A DNA stretch of 64,000 bases from UBA3478 sp038134285 (GTDB lineage: Bacteria; Bacteroidota; Bacteroidia; Flavobacteriales; Flavobacteriaceae), in contig JAYPUW010000010.1 in the NCBI GenBank assembly GCA_038134285.1, positions 10,070 through 74,069 on the forward strand, read 5' to 3'. Position numbers and translations under genes: made by a program. A model generated the notes under the pieces. That model made no database searches, had not been told where the DNA came from, and saw only the letters and a list, made by a program, of their open reading frames with translations. The number at the start of each line of letters is the position of its first letter. Within the stretch, counting starts at the first letter, position 1. This document shows positions 42,529 through 51,559 of this stretch, piece by piece.

Positions 42529-43176
42529 TTAAGCTTCTTCTACAAGTGAAGGATTCTTTGCACGTTGAATCCAAATTAAAATACCTACTACGATCAATGC
42601 CGCCGGAGGGATAATCATAAAACCATTGTTCTCATAGCCGTAGGCATAGAGTCCTGTTTTTGCAATAGGATCGCCTAATAAAGGAATACCAAATAAGGTT
42701 CCTGAACCAAGTAATTCTCTAAAGAATCCCACAATAATTAGGATCACCCCATATCCTAAAGCATTTCCGATTCCATCAAGAAACGATCGCCAAGGACCAT
42801 TACCCAAAGCAAAGGCCTCGAAACGACCCATGATAATACAGTTGGTAATAATAAGCCCAACAAACACGGATAAGGTTTTACTCAATTCGTAAGCAAAAGC
42901 CTTTAGCGTCTGATCCACAACGATTACGAGGGTAGCCACTACAACGAGTTGAACAATGATTCTAATTTTAGATGGGATTATATTTCTCATCAGAGAAATT
43001 ACCACATTCCCCATCGCTAAAACGAACAGCACAGAAATCGCCATTACAACAGAGGCTTTTAATTCTGCAGTAATCGCCAAGGCCGAACAAATACCAAGTA
43101 CCTGAATGGTAATTGGGTTGTTATCCGCTAGTGGATCGAGGATTAACTTTGATTCTTTTTTTGAGAGTAAGGGCAT
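42529..43176 (-). CDS. nqrD: Na+-translocating NADH:quinone reductase subunit D
   Basis: A membrane subunit paired with NqrE, sharing the inverted six-helix fold. The 215 residues include the iron-ligand cysteine blocks QVLGICSALAIT near the N terminus and LIITNCIIMGRFEAFA in the middle. The spacing of 10 bases on each side fits one operon. Sodium translocation is by the complex. Confidence 0.96.
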   Translation of the reverse strand: MPLLSKKESKLILDPLADNNPITIQVLGICSALAITAELKASVVMAISVLFVLAMGNVVISLMRNIIPSKIRIIVQLVVVATLVIVVDQTLKAFAYELSKTLSVFVGLIITNCIIMGRFEAFALGNGPWRSFLDGIGNALGYGVILIIVGFFRELLGSGTLFGIPLLGDPIAKTGLYAYGYENNGFMIIPPAALIVVGILIWIQRAKNPSLVEEA

Positions 43177-43186
43177 AGCTTACGAC

Positions 43187-43939
43187 TTAGTTTAGTGAAC
43201 GAACCTTATCGAAGTAAGGTTCGTATAGACGAATACTTTCTTTAATCATTGCACTCACACCGTTTCCGGTAATAGTTGCTCCGGCAAGTGCATCTACCTG
43301 AGCGTCACTTTTATCACTGTTTAACGGATCGTTATTCCCCTTTACCACTTCAATAGGTGTATATCCCGTTTCTGAAGCGATAGATTCTCCGATAAAGTCG
43401 TCCATGAAAAAGCGCATTTTGATGTTTGCTCCAAGCCCTGGAGTTTCTCCTTTGTGATCGAAGTAAACACCGGTAATAGTCAGGCTTTCATCTACAGACA
43501 TATAGCCCCAAATGGCATCCCATAGTCCTTTTCCGTACATTGGAAAAATATAGTAGGTCATACCGTTTTGCTCCCCTATAAATAGTGGTAGCTTTCCGTC
43601 TTTTCCTGATTTGATCAAGTCCAGCTCCTTTTTCAAATCAATCATAAAAGCATCTTCTTGAGGGGTTGCTTCTCCCTTTTGAATTACATACTGTCCTTTA
43701 ATCAATTCACTGAAACGTTGATTTACTTCTGTAGTCGGAATAAAATTCACACTAGACTCATCAGTGTTATTGTGCACGCCCATTGCATAGAGAATATTCT
43801 GCTGCTTCTCAAAGCGCTGATTTTCGGTGATTTTGTCTTTTAATCCAGTGGCTAAATAGGCTAAGATTGCTCCAACCATTGAAACCATGATTACTGAGAA
43901 CAGAACAGTGTAGGAGTTTTTTTCGGTGTTTAGTGCCAT
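43187..43939 (-). CDS. nqrC: Na+-translocating NADH:quinone reductase subunit C
   Basis: A periplasmic flavoprotein subunit. The 250-residue protein has one N-terminal membrane helix (about 10-30) and the FMN attachment motif DALAGAT, where Thr222 would receive FMN from ApbE. The residue before GAT is Ala instead of the more usual Ser or Thr. It lies between nqrB and nqrD with gaps of about 10-18 bases. Confidence 0.96.
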   Translation of the reverse strand: MALNTEKNSYTVLFSVIMVSMVGAILAYLATGLKDKITENQRFEKQQNILYAMGVHNNTDESSVNFIPTTEVNQRFSELIKGQYVIQKGEATPQEDAFMIDLKKELDLIKSGKDGKLPLFIGEQNGMTYYIFPMYGKGLWDAIWGYMSVDESLTITGVYFDHKGETPGLGANIKMRFFMDDFIGESIASETGYTPIEVVKGNNDPLNSDKSDAQVDALAGATITGNGVSAMIKESIRLYEPYFDKVRSLN

Positions 43940-43957
43940 TGCGTTTCGCTGGTTTAA

Positions 43958-45214
43958 TTATGCAGTTTGAGTTTCAACAGAGGCCGGAGTTGCCGCCGGA
44001 TAGATTTTTGCCTGCTTCGCACGCTTTAATCTTCGCTTCACGTTTCCTTGAACCACATAGTGATCAATGGTAGGTGCAAATACGTTCATCAAAAGGATCG
44101 CAAGGAATACTCCTTCTGGATAACCTGGGTTAAACACACGAATCATCACTGAAATAAATCCTACTAAAAATCCATAAATCCATTTACCCTTGTTCGTTTG
44201 TGAACTGGTCACCGGATCTGTAGCCATGTAGACAATACCAAAAGCTAGACCTCCCACAATCAAATGCTTCCAGAAATCAAAAGCCATGAGGCTGTAGAAC
44301 TTGGAGTACGATTGAATCCATCCAAAATCAACCACTGCATTAAAGAGCAATCCCATCGCTAAGGCCCCTATCGTTGCACTTAACATGATCCTCCAGCTAG
44401 CAATTTTGGTGAATACGAGGTACAATCCGCCTAAGAGAATGAGCAGCGTTGAAGTCTCCCCAACTGAACCAGGGATAAATCCGAAGAACATATCTCTCAA
44501 TGAGAATCCGATTTCTGCTGTCTTGTTTTGAGCCAAAAACCCAAGGATGGTTTCTCCTGAAATCGCATCAGCAGTTCCGGTCTTTGAAATACCATCAACT
44601 GCGCCGTGCACCCATACTTTATCACCACTCATCCAAGTAGGATAAGCAAAAAACAAGAAGGCGCGAATAGTAAGTGCAGGATTCAAGATATTCATTCCAG
44701 TACCCCCAAACACTTCTTTACCGATCACCACACCAAATGCAACGGCAATCGCCAACATCCATAGCGGAGTATCTACCGGAACGATTAGAGGTACAAGCAT
44801 ACCTGTAACAAGGTATCCTTCTTCTACCTCGTGACCTTTGATCACGGCAAAGACAAACTCAATGGCTAATCCTACTCCATAAGAAACAATCAATAATGGT
44901 AGAACTGTTGTAATCCCTACTAGAAAGTTTCTCCACGTGATAAAGTGTTCGATCACTGAAAAATCTTGAGGAAAGCCTTCGATAGCCGAATAGTGCTGAT
45001 AGCCCGCATTAAAGATTCCAAAGAGCAAACACGGAATAAGGGCAACAATAACCGTATTCATAGTACGCTTCAAGTCATCGACGGCCTTAACGTGTGTTCC
45101 TCCTTTGTGAGTAACTTCGTTAGGGGTATACAAAAAGGTATGAATTGCGTTGAACGCAGGGGCCCATTTTTTGTCCTTAACCCGTTCTTTGATTTCGTGT
45201 AATTTCTGTTTCAT
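43958..45214 (-). CDS. nqrB: Na+-translocating NADH:quinone reductase subunit B
   Basis: The largest membrane subunit, which binds covalent FMN and riboflavin and forms part of the sodium and quinone path. The 418-residue protein has about ten membrane segments and the flavinylation motif GSVGET, with Thr254 as the expected FMN site. The GKEVFGGTGMNILNPAL block is typical. It lies 9 bases after nqrA. Confidence 0.96.
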   Translation of the reverse strand: MKQKLHEIKERVKDKKWAPAFNAIHTFLYTPNEVTHKGGTHVKAVDDLKRTMNTVIVALIPCLLFGIFNAGYQHYSAIEGFPQDFSVIEHFITWRNFLVGITTVLPLLIVSYGVGLAIEFVFAVIKGHEVEEGYLVTGMLVPLIVPVDTPLWMLAIAVAFGVVIGKEVFGGTGMNILNPALTIRAFLFFAYPTWMSGDKVWVHGAVDGISKTGTADAISGETILGFLAQNKTAEIGFSLRDMFFGFIPGSVGETSTLLILLGGLYLVFTKIASWRIMLSATIGALAMGLLFNAVVDFGWIQSYSKFYSLMAFDFWKHLIVGGLAFGIVYMATDPVTSSQTNKGKWIYGFLVGFISVMIRVFNPGYPEGVFLAILLMNVFAPTIDHYVVQGNVKRRLKRAKQAKIYPAATPASVETQTA

Positions 45215-45223
45215 AGTAAGGAA

Positions 45224-46576
45224 TTATCCTAATTCTTTTTTCAATAAATCTAAGCCCTCACGAATGATCGCCTGATGGGGCTGTTTTGATATACAAATGA
45301 ATTCAGTAAGCGAGAAATCTTCTGGAGCGACCTCGTAGAGTCCGAGCTGTTCCATCTCATCTAAATCTTTAACCATGCACGCCTTCAAAAGCTGCATTGG
45401 ATAAATATCTAGCGGAAACACCTCTTCATAACTTCCGGTGACCACAAAAGCACGGTGTTCTCCGTTTGTATTGGTAGTAAGGTCGTAGGCCTTCTTCTTA
45501 TTCAACCACGAGAACGTCAAGGCTCTCGTAGATGATACTTTGTCGAAAACCGGTTTATTCCATCCGAAGAATTCGTAATCGTTACCCTCTGCAATAGCAG
45601 TGAGCTGCGTTGCATAAAAACGAAGGTGCGCGTCGGCATTCACCTGGGTTCCCGTCAGAACATCTCCGGCTATCACTCGGGTATTTGAAAGATCAGCGCC
45701 ACCTAACTCAAGAATAAGTGCTACTTCGGCTCCAATTTTTGTCTTGATGTATTTCGGATATGAAATTTTCGAACCAGCAACCGCAATAGAGCGCGTTGCA
45801 TTGTACTGCCCAGTAAGTAAGAGTTCACCGATAATCACTAGGTCTTGAGCACCAACAACCCAAACTACTTCACCTTTATTTATTGGATCAATTTGAGCAA
45901 TTTGTGAACCCACTAATCCAGCAGGGTGTGGCCCAGATACCTCGTGTAGGACGATATTATCCAAGGTAGAGAACACTGAATTTTTCTTAGAAGAAACAGA
46001 AACATGTACCGCTCCTGGAGTGAGTAGTTGAAGCGCAGACAAAGCTGCTTGTAACTTTTCTTCACTGCCTTTTAGTACAAAATCTAAATCCACGTTAAGC
46101 GGACCTGTGTTAAGCCCTGATACAAAAATCGCTTTTGGCGTCTTGCGCGGATCTGCAATGATGTCAAATGGACGCTGCTTGATAAATGGCCAAAGCCCAG
46201 TCTTCAGAAAATGAGCAATCATTCCTTCTCGATCCTTGTCGGAAGAAAGGAATTTGCCATGCTTCACATACTCTTGTTCTTTATCGGCTAAAATCTTAAT
46301 GTTGAGAATGCGTCTTCTTTCACCGCGTTCAACGGCAACAATTTCGCCACTCACTGGTGAGACAAATTGAATTTCTGGGTTATTTTTATCGTAGAAGAGG
46401 GGCTCACCCACCTTCACCTCTGCTCCTTCTTTGAGGGTCAATTTTGGCGTAAGACCGTGAAAATCATCTAGATAAATTCCGTAAGTTGAAGACTGTACTT
46501 CTTTGTGAAAGTCGTGTTCGGCTGCACCAACCAAATTCAGGGTCAGACCTTTCTTAATTCGAATGTCTTGAGACAT
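45224..46576 (-). CDS. nqrA: Na+-translocating NADH:quinone reductase subunit A
   Basis: A soluble cytoplasmic subunit that binds near the quinone site. The 450-residue protein starts at 46576 (MSQDIRIKKGLTLNLVG), two codons inside the longest frame, which is the family N terminus. Other blocks: GEPLFYDKNNPEIQFVSPVS, and VHEVSGPHPAGLVGSQI-like near residue 240. It is the first gene of the nqr operon, with a promoter 27 bases upstream. Confidence 0.96.
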   Translation of the reverse strand: MSQDIRIKKGLTLNLVGAAEHDFHKEVQSSTYGIYLDDFHGLTPKLTLKEGAEVKVGEPLFYDKNNPEIQFVSPVSGEIVAVERGERRRILNIKILADKEQEYVKHGKFLSSDKDREGMIAHFLKTGLWPFIKQRPFDIIADPRKTPKAIFVSGLNTGPLNVDLDFVLKGSEEKLQAALSALQLLTPGAVHVSVSSKKNSVFSTLDNIVLHEVSGPHPAGLVGSQIAQIDPINKGEVVWVVGAQDLVIIGELLLTGQYNATRSIAVAGSKISYPKYIKTKIGAEVALILELGGADLSNTRVIAGDVLTGTQVNADAHLRFYATQLTAIAEGNDYEFFGWNKPVFDKVSSTRALTFSWLNKKKAYDLTTNTNGEHRAFVVTGSYEEVFPLDIYPMQLLKACMVKDLDEMEQLGLYEVAPEDFSLTEFICISKQPHQAIIREGLDLLKKELG

Positions 46577-46603
46577 GAGCAAAGATGCTTAGAATGATGT
46601 GTG

Positions 46604-46611
46604 CAAAAATA
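46604..46611 (-). promoter_or_regulatory. TAnnTTTG promoter element for the nqr operon
   Basis: Minus strand reads TATTTTTG, a full consensus match ending 27 bases before the nqrA ATG at 46576. Confidence 0.6.
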
Positions 46612-46685
46612 CATCGAAAAGGTAACCCATAGCAAGCCGTGAATTAAGAAATTGAATGTTAAAAAAAGAGGCTTAAAAGTATTCT

Positions 46686-46693
46686 TACCTTTG
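46686..46693 (+). promoter_or_regulatory. TAnnTTTG promoter element for pruA
   Basis: TACCTTTG, a full consensus match, ends 35 bases before the pruA ATG. It faces away from the nqr promoter 75 bases away. Confidence 0.6.
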
Positions 46694-46728
46694 CTTGAAT
46701 TGAACACTTCTTCAAACAAAAAAAAACT

Positions 46729-48357
46729 ATGAGTAATGCGCATTTTAGAGTACCAAAAGCGATCAATGAGGCCGTTTTGAGTTACGCTCCTGGAAGCCCT
46801 GAGCGTGAAGCGGTTCTCGCTTCATACCGTAAACAATACAATGAAGTTGCAGATATTAAAATGAAGATCGGTGGGCAACGCCTAGATTCGAATTCGAAAA
46901 AACCCCTAAGTCCTCCTCATCAACACCAGCACGTTATAGGCCACTATTATGAAGCGACTGAAGAGCAGGCTAAACTTGCAATTGAAGAGGCACTGAAGGC
47001 AAAGCCAAAATGGGCGTCCCTGCCATGGGAGCAGCGCGCTGCGATCTTTCTAAAGGCGGCAGACCTGATTTCTGGTCCTTACAGAGCTCGAATTAACGCG
47101 GCTACCATGCTGGCGCAATCAAAAACAATTCACCAAGCCGAAATTGACGCGGCATGTGAATTCGCAGATTTTTTGCGCTTTAATGTCGAGTTTGCGTCTA
47201 ACATATACAGCGAACAACCCATTTCTTCAGAAGGAATTTGGAATCGCATTGAGTACCGTCCTCTAGAAGGGTTTATATATGCGATCACCCCTTTTAACTT
47301 CACAGCAATTGCAGGGAACCTTCCGGCAGCTCCAGCACTCATGGGAAATACGGTGGTATGGAAGCCTAGTGACGCTCAAGTGTATTCTTCTTGCGTTATT
47401 GTCGAGATCTTCGAAGAAGCCGGACTACCAGATGGGGTGATTAATTTCATTACAGGAGATCCTCAAATGATCACCAAAACAATGCTAGATTCACCTCACT
47501 TTGCAGGTCTGCACTTTACTGGATCTACCTTTGTTTTTCAATCGTTGTGGAAGCAAATCGGAGAACGTGTGGCGCACTACAACACCTATCCGCGAATCGT
47601 TGGTGAAACAGGAGGAAAAGATTTTATAATTGCACACCCTTCGTCTCATCCGAAAGAAGTTGCAACCGCCATTGTTCGTGGAGCCTTTGAATTTCAGGGT
47701 CAAAAATGTAGCGCTGCTTCTCGTGTCTACCTGCCAGAGTCTATCGCCCAAAAGGTATTGAACTTTGTCAAAGAAGATCTCAATCACATCGGGCAACCAG
47801 GGTCTCCTGAAGACATGAGTCGCTTTGTTACGGCCGTGATTAATGAAGGAGCCTTTGACAAATTGGCTAAAGTAATTGAGAAGGTCAAGCAGGACCAAGA
47901 AGCAGAGATCTTTGCAGGAGGTACCTACGATAAATCTGAGGGATACTTCATTTCTCCTACCGTAGTGGTGACGACCGATTCAAAGTACTACACAATGGAA
48001 ACGGAACTCTTCGGCCCCATTGTTACGGTTTATGTCTATAAGGATAGCGACTGGGAACAAACGCTACAACTGGTCGATCAAACCTCTATGTATGCCCTTA
48101 CCGGAGCTGTTTTCTCGAAAGATCGATACGCGGCGAGTCAGGCATTAGAGGCACTTAAAAATGCTGCTGGTAATTTTTACATCAACGATAAGCCCACAGG
48201 TGCTGTTGTGGGTCAACAGCCGTTCGGAGGAGCAAGAGCCTCGGGTACGAATGACAAGGCGGGATCAGCCATGAATCTCATGCGTTGGGTATCTCCACGA
48301 TTGATCAAAGAAACCTTTATAAGTCCTAAAGATTACCGCTATCCATTTTTAGGTTAA
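46729..48357 (+). CDS. pruA: L-glutamate gamma-semialdehyde (1-pyrroline-5-carboxylate) dehydrogenase
   Basis: Oxidises glutamate semialdehyde to glutamate in proline breakdown. The 542-residue protein is the mono-functional form. It shows the ALDH nucleotide-binding region (FNFTAIAGNLPAAPALMGN and GLHFTGSTFVF), the catalytic cysteine 327 in FQGQKCSAASRVY, and the conserved TKGAVVGQQPFGGARASGTN-like block near the C terminus. The partner proline dehydrogenase is not in the window. Its stop overlaps the convergent rsmG by 4 bases. Confidence 0.95.
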   Translation: MSNAHFRVPKAINEAVLSYAPGSPEREAVLASYRKQYNEVADIKMKIGGQRLDSNSKKPLSPPHQHQHVIGHYYEATEEQAKLAIEEALKAKPKWASLPWEQRAAIFLKAADLISGPYRARINAATMLAQSKTIHQAEIDAACEFADFLRFNVEFASNIYSEQPISSEGIWNRIEYRPLEGFIYAITPFNFTAIAGNLPAAPALMGNTVVWKPSDAQVYSSCVIVEIFEEAGLPDGVINFITGDPQMITKTMLDSPHFAGLHFTGSTFVFQSLWKQIGERVAHYNTYPRIVGETGGKDFIIAHPSSHPKEVATAIVRGAFEFQGQKCSAASRVYLPESIAQKVLNFVKEDLNHIGQPGSPEDMSRFVTAVINEGAFDKLAKVIEKVKQDQEAEIFAGGTYDKSEGYFISPTVVVTTDSKYYTMETELFGPIVTVYVYKDSDWEQTLQLVDQTSMYALTGAVFSKDRYAASQALEALKNAAGNFYINDKPTGAVVGQQPFGGARASGTNDKAGSAMNLMRWVSPRLIKETFISPKDYRYPFLG

Positions 48358-48980
48358 AGCGGTAAGTACACCAACTTTTTAGTTTCAAAAAAAGGTGTTG
48401 GGATGCGTTCGTGAAGATCGTAAACCAGCACCTTTTCTTGATAAGGGGCAAGCTCTTCAGTTAGGTCACCACCTTTGAGGTACCAAATTCCATTAGCCAC
48501 CTCATTTTTATTCTCTTTTTTAATGCTGTGTTGAACCCAATGTACAAAGGTTGGCATGGCAGCGACTGCTCGGCTCACTACAAAGTCAAACTTCTCATTG
48601 ACATTCTCTATACGATCGTGAACCGTGGTCACATTCTGAAGGCCTAAGCCCTCTACCACCTCGTTCACCACCTTGAGTTTTTTTCCGATTGAGTCGACTA
48701 AGGTAAACTGCACCTTTGGGAATATTATCGCCAAAGGGATCCCCGGAAATCCGCCTCCTGTACCCACATCAACCACTCTAGAACCCGCAGCAAACGAAGC
48801 AAACAAGGCAATGCTCATCGCGTGTAATACATGGCGCTCGTAGAGTTCTTCTACATCTTTGCGTGAGACGACATTAATCTTGTTATTCCAGTCTTTATAG
48901 AGTGTACCTAGGTCTTCAATTTGACGTTGTTGCAAATCCGACAAATTTGGAAAATATGAGTAGATCTCGGTGGCTTTCAT
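48354..48980 (-). CDS. rsmG: 16S rRNA (guanine527-N7)-methyltransferase
   Basis: Methylates G527 of 16S rRNA. The 208-residue form starting at 48980 (MKATEIYSYFPNLSDLQQRQ) fits the family; the frame is open 19 codons upstream but that part runs into the promoter. The motifs are NVVSRKDVEELYERHVLHAM, the SAM site VVDVGTGGGFPGIPLAI and RAVAAM. A TAATTTTG promoter lies 14 bases upstream. Confidence 0.95.
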   Translation of the reverse strand: MKATEIYSYFPNLSDLQQRQIEDLGTLYKDWNNKINVVSRKDVEELYERHVLHAMSIALFASFAAGSRVVDVGTGGGFPGIPLAIIFPKVQFTLVDSIGKKLKVVNEVVEGLGLQNVTTVHDRIENVNEKFDFVVSRAVAAMPTFVHWVQHSIKKENKNEVANGIWYLKGGDLTEELAPYQEKVLVYDLHERIPTPFFETKKLVYLPL

Positions 48981-48994
48981 AAGGGATGAAAACA

Positions 48995-49002
48995 CAAAAT
49001 TA
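48995..49002 (-). promoter_or_regulatory. TAnnTTTG promoter element for rsmG
   Basis: Minus strand reads TAATTTTG, a full consensus match ending 14 bases before the rsmG ATG at 48980. Its presence supports the shorter start. Confidence 0.55.
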
Positions 49003-49042
49003 TCACTAACATTGCACTTCGTAAGCGTAAATAGCAAAAATC

Positions 49043-50233
49043 ATGTCTTCACACGTTTCTTCTCGCATTCAAAACATGGAAACTTCGGCTACTCTTGCCA
49101 TGGCGGCAAAGGCCAGAGAGTTAAAGTCTCAAGGCTTAGACATCATAGGTTTAAGTTTAGGTGAACCAGACTTTAATATTCCTGATTTTATCAAAGAAGC
49201 AGCGAAAAAGGCCATTGACGAAAACTACAGTAGCTACACTGCTGTTGACGGTTACCAAGAGCTCAAAGAAGCCATAGTACACAAATTCAAGCGCGATAAC
49301 AACCTCTCGTACACCCCAGAGCAAATCGTGGTGTCAACAGGGGCAAAACAATCCCTTTACAATGTGGCCATGGCGGTGCTTAATCCAGGAGACGAAGTGA
49401 TACTTCCGGCTCCGTATTGGGTATCTTATAGAGATATTGTAAAACTAGCTGAAGGTGTTCCTGTAGAAGTACTTACTAGTATTGAGGCTGACTTTAAGAT
49501 CACGGCAGCACAACTTAAAAAAGCGCTGACTCCTAAAACAAAAATGATCTGGTTCAGTTCTCCTTGTAACCCAAGCGGATCATTCTATCATAAAAGTGAA
49601 CTCGCGGCTATCGCCGAAGTATTGAAAGACCGTCCAGAAATTATTGTGGTTTCGGACGAAATTTACGAGCACATAAACTTTTCAAGTAACGGACACTGCA
49701 GTATCGCTTCAGTAGAAGGCATGTACGACAGAACGGTTACCGTAAATGGAGTCTCAAAAGCTTTTGCCATGACGGGGTGGCGTATTGGGTATATCGGAGG
49801 GCCGGAATGGTTAGCTAAAGCCTGTACGAAGCTACAAGGTCAGGTTACTAGTGGGGCAAATTCCATTGCTCAACGCGCCGTGATCGAAGCACTTATGGCA
49901 CCTGTCAGACGTATTCAGTACATGGTAGACGCCTTTAAAAACCGAAGAGACCTTGTGCTAGAGCTTCTTGGCAAGATCGAAGGGTTCAAGGTGAATATTC
50001 CTGAGGGAGCATTTTACGTATTTCCAGACATCTCTTATTATTTCGGCAAAACACTAAAAGGGCAGCTGATCAATAACGCTTCTGACTTTGCACTCTTCTT
50101 ACTCGAACACGCTCAGGTAGCCACCGTGACTGGAGAGGCTTTTGGTGACGAAAACTGCATTCGCATCTCTTATGCTGCATCAGAAGAAACCTTAACGGAA
50201 GCCATTAGTAGAATAGCGAAGGCCTTAGCATAA
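49043..50233 (+). CDS. PLP-dependent aminotransferase (aspartate aminotransferase-like)
   Basis: A 396-residue fold-type I aminotransferase. The PLP lysine is in NGVSKAFAMTGWRIGYIGGP (Lys239), with FSSPCNPSGSFYHKSEL, VVSDEIYEHI and IRISYAASEE at the usual sites. It resembles the Thermus-type (Ib) aspartate aminotransferases, so aspartate or a related amino acid is likely. It differs in sequence from the aminotransferase at 17821. rsmG is divergent from it. Confidence 0.9.
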   Translation: MSSHVSSRIQNMETSATLAMAAKARELKSQGLDIIGLSLGEPDFNIPDFIKEAAKKAIDENYSSYTAVDGYQELKEAIVHKFKRDNNLSYTPEQIVVSTGAKQSLYNVAMAVLNPGDEVILPAPYWVSYRDIVKLAEGVPVEVLTSIEADFKITAAQLKKALTPKTKMIWFSSPCNPSGSFYHKSELAAIAEVLKDRPEIIVVSDEIYEHINFSSNGHCSIASVEGMYDRTVTVNGVSKAFAMTGWRIGYIGGPEWLAKACTKLQGQVTSGANSIAQRAVIEALMAPVRRIQYMVDAFKNRRDLVLELLGKIEGFKVNIPEGAFYVFPDISYYFGKTLKGQLINNASDFALFLLEHAQVATVTGEAFGDENCIRISYAASEETLTEAISRIAKALA

Positions 50234-50259
50234 AGTAACGCCTATTTAATTTGGGGTCG

Positions 50260-50267
50260 TATCTTTG
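50260..50267 (+). promoter_or_regulatory. TAnnTTTG promoter element for menG/ubiE
   Basis: TATCTTTG, a full consensus match, ends 7 bases before the ATG at 50275, so the mRNA may be leaderless. Confidence 0.6.
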
Positions 50268-50274
50268 GCTACCC

Positions 50275-50997
50275 ATGAAAGTAGTTCCGTATAAAGACTC
50301 CGACAAGTCAAAAAAGGCACAAGTATCTGAGATGTTCGATGGCATCTCTAGGGAATACGATCGCATGAATCGCCTCATTACATTTGGGGTCGATTTAAGA
50401 TGGAGAAAGCGACTCATAGAAGCGGTTTTAGCGCTTAAACCTCAACATATTTTAGATGTGGCTACCGGAACAGGCGACCTCGCCATTGCCATTGCTAAAC
50501 AGAGTAATACCCGTGTCACAGGGCTTGATTTGTCACCTGGAATGCTCAGCGTGGGAAAGGAAAAAGTCAAACACTACAACCTGCAGGATCGCATAGAAAT
50601 GGTACTCGGTGACAGCGAATCGCTACCGTTCGATAGCAATCACTTCGATGCGGTAACGGTTGCGTTTGGTGTGCGGAATTTTGAAAATCTCAGTAGAGGA
50701 ATTGAAGAACTCTACAGAGTACTTAAACCAGGGGGCACTTTAGCTGTTTTAGAAACATCAAAACCAACTAACCCCCTTTTCAAACTGGGTTACCAGTTAC
50801 ATACTTCGGTAGTGATGCCCTTATTAAGTAAGTTGTTAGCCTCTGATCCTAAGGCCTACACCTATCTCGTGGATTCTGCCTCAAGCTTCCCTTACAACGA
50901 AGCTTTTACCGCGATTTTACGCAAAGCCGGATTTTCTAAAGCCTCTTTTCACAAACAGACACTAGGTTCAGCCTGTATTTATTATGCCAGGAAGTAA
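50275..50997 (+). CDS. ubiE: Demethylmenaquinone methyltransferase (UbiE/MenG family)
   Basis: Adds the last methyl group in menaquinone synthesis. The 240-residue protein starts at 50275 (MKVVPYKD); the frame is open eight codons upstream, overlapping the promoter. It has VSEMFDGISREYDRMNRLIT, the SAM motif ILDVATGTGDLAIAI and the VAFGVRNFENLSRGI block, as in UbiE. The product would serve the Nqr complex, which uses menaquinone or ubiquinone; Bacteroidota normally use menaquinone. Its stop overlaps the porT gene by 14 bases. Confidence 0.94.
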   Translation: MKVVPYKDSDKSKKAQVSEMFDGISREYDRMNRLITFGVDLRWRKRLIEAVLALKPQHILDVATGTGDLAIAIAKQSNTRVTGLDLSPGMLSVGKEKVKHYNLQDRIEMVLGDSESLPFDSNHFDAVTVAFGVRNFENLSRGIEELYRVLKPGGTLAVLETSKPTNPLFKLGYQLHTSVVMPLLSKLLASDPKAYTYLVDSASSFPYNEAFTAILRKAGFSKASFHKQTLGSACIYYARK

Positions 50998-51559
50998 GAT
51001 ACTTTTTGTAGGGGCACTTATGCTTCTAACCTCTTTTTCTCTCAGCGCTCAGAAAAGATTTAGACCCTCTTTAAACCTCAGCGGAGCAGACCAAGAAACA
51101 TGGAATTTTGGGGTATTGTTTGGAAATTACCCTAATTCAACTGCAGGCTTTTTGGAAAATTATACGGTGAGGCTTTCACTAGAGCGTACTCTGATTCCGC
51201 GTTTTGATCTTAGACTAGAGCCAGGAATTATACTCAAAAAGATAAACCTCTCAGCTCCAGCCATGCCAAATACTGAAATTCAACTTCCGGTTTTATTGAA
51301 GTACAGCGCAAATCGCATAGAAAACATCAATCCATTTATCATTGCAGGATATCAAATGGGGTATCTTATGCAAACTGTAAGCGCGCCTCTCACGCATTAT
51401 ATTGAAACCGGACTAGGCTTTGATTTTTACCTCAAAAAAAGTAAAGCCGGGCTCCACCTTCGTGTGCAACACGACCTCTCTGGTGGAAGGCAGAGTAGTG
51501 CTATTTTTATTGGTATTAGCGCCGAAACCCGAGACGGCTGGAAATTGTATAGGCAATAA
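50984..51559 (+). CDS. porT: PorT-like outer membrane protein of the type IX secretion system
   Basis: A 191-residue protein with a signal peptide (about residues 1-22, ending SLSAQ) and alternating beta strands of a small outer membrane barrel. Its position after ubiE and before the RNA methyltransferase and the BamA/TamA gene is the arrangement I recall for porT in Flavobacteria. PorT is needed for secretion of gliding motility adhesins and proteases. The sequence alone is not decisive and a general PorT-like barrel remains possible. Its 3' end overlaps the convergent methyltransferase gene by 44 bases. Confidence 0.65.
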   Translation: MPGSKILFVGALMLLTSFSLSAQKRFRPSLNLSGADQETWNFGVLFGNYPNSTAGFLENYTVRLSLERTLIPRFDLRLEPGIILKKINLSAPAMPNTEIQLPVLLKYSANRIENINPFIIAGYQMGYLMQTVSAPLTHYIETGLGFDFYLKKSKAGLHLRVQHDLSGGRQSSAIFIGISAETRDGWKLYRQ

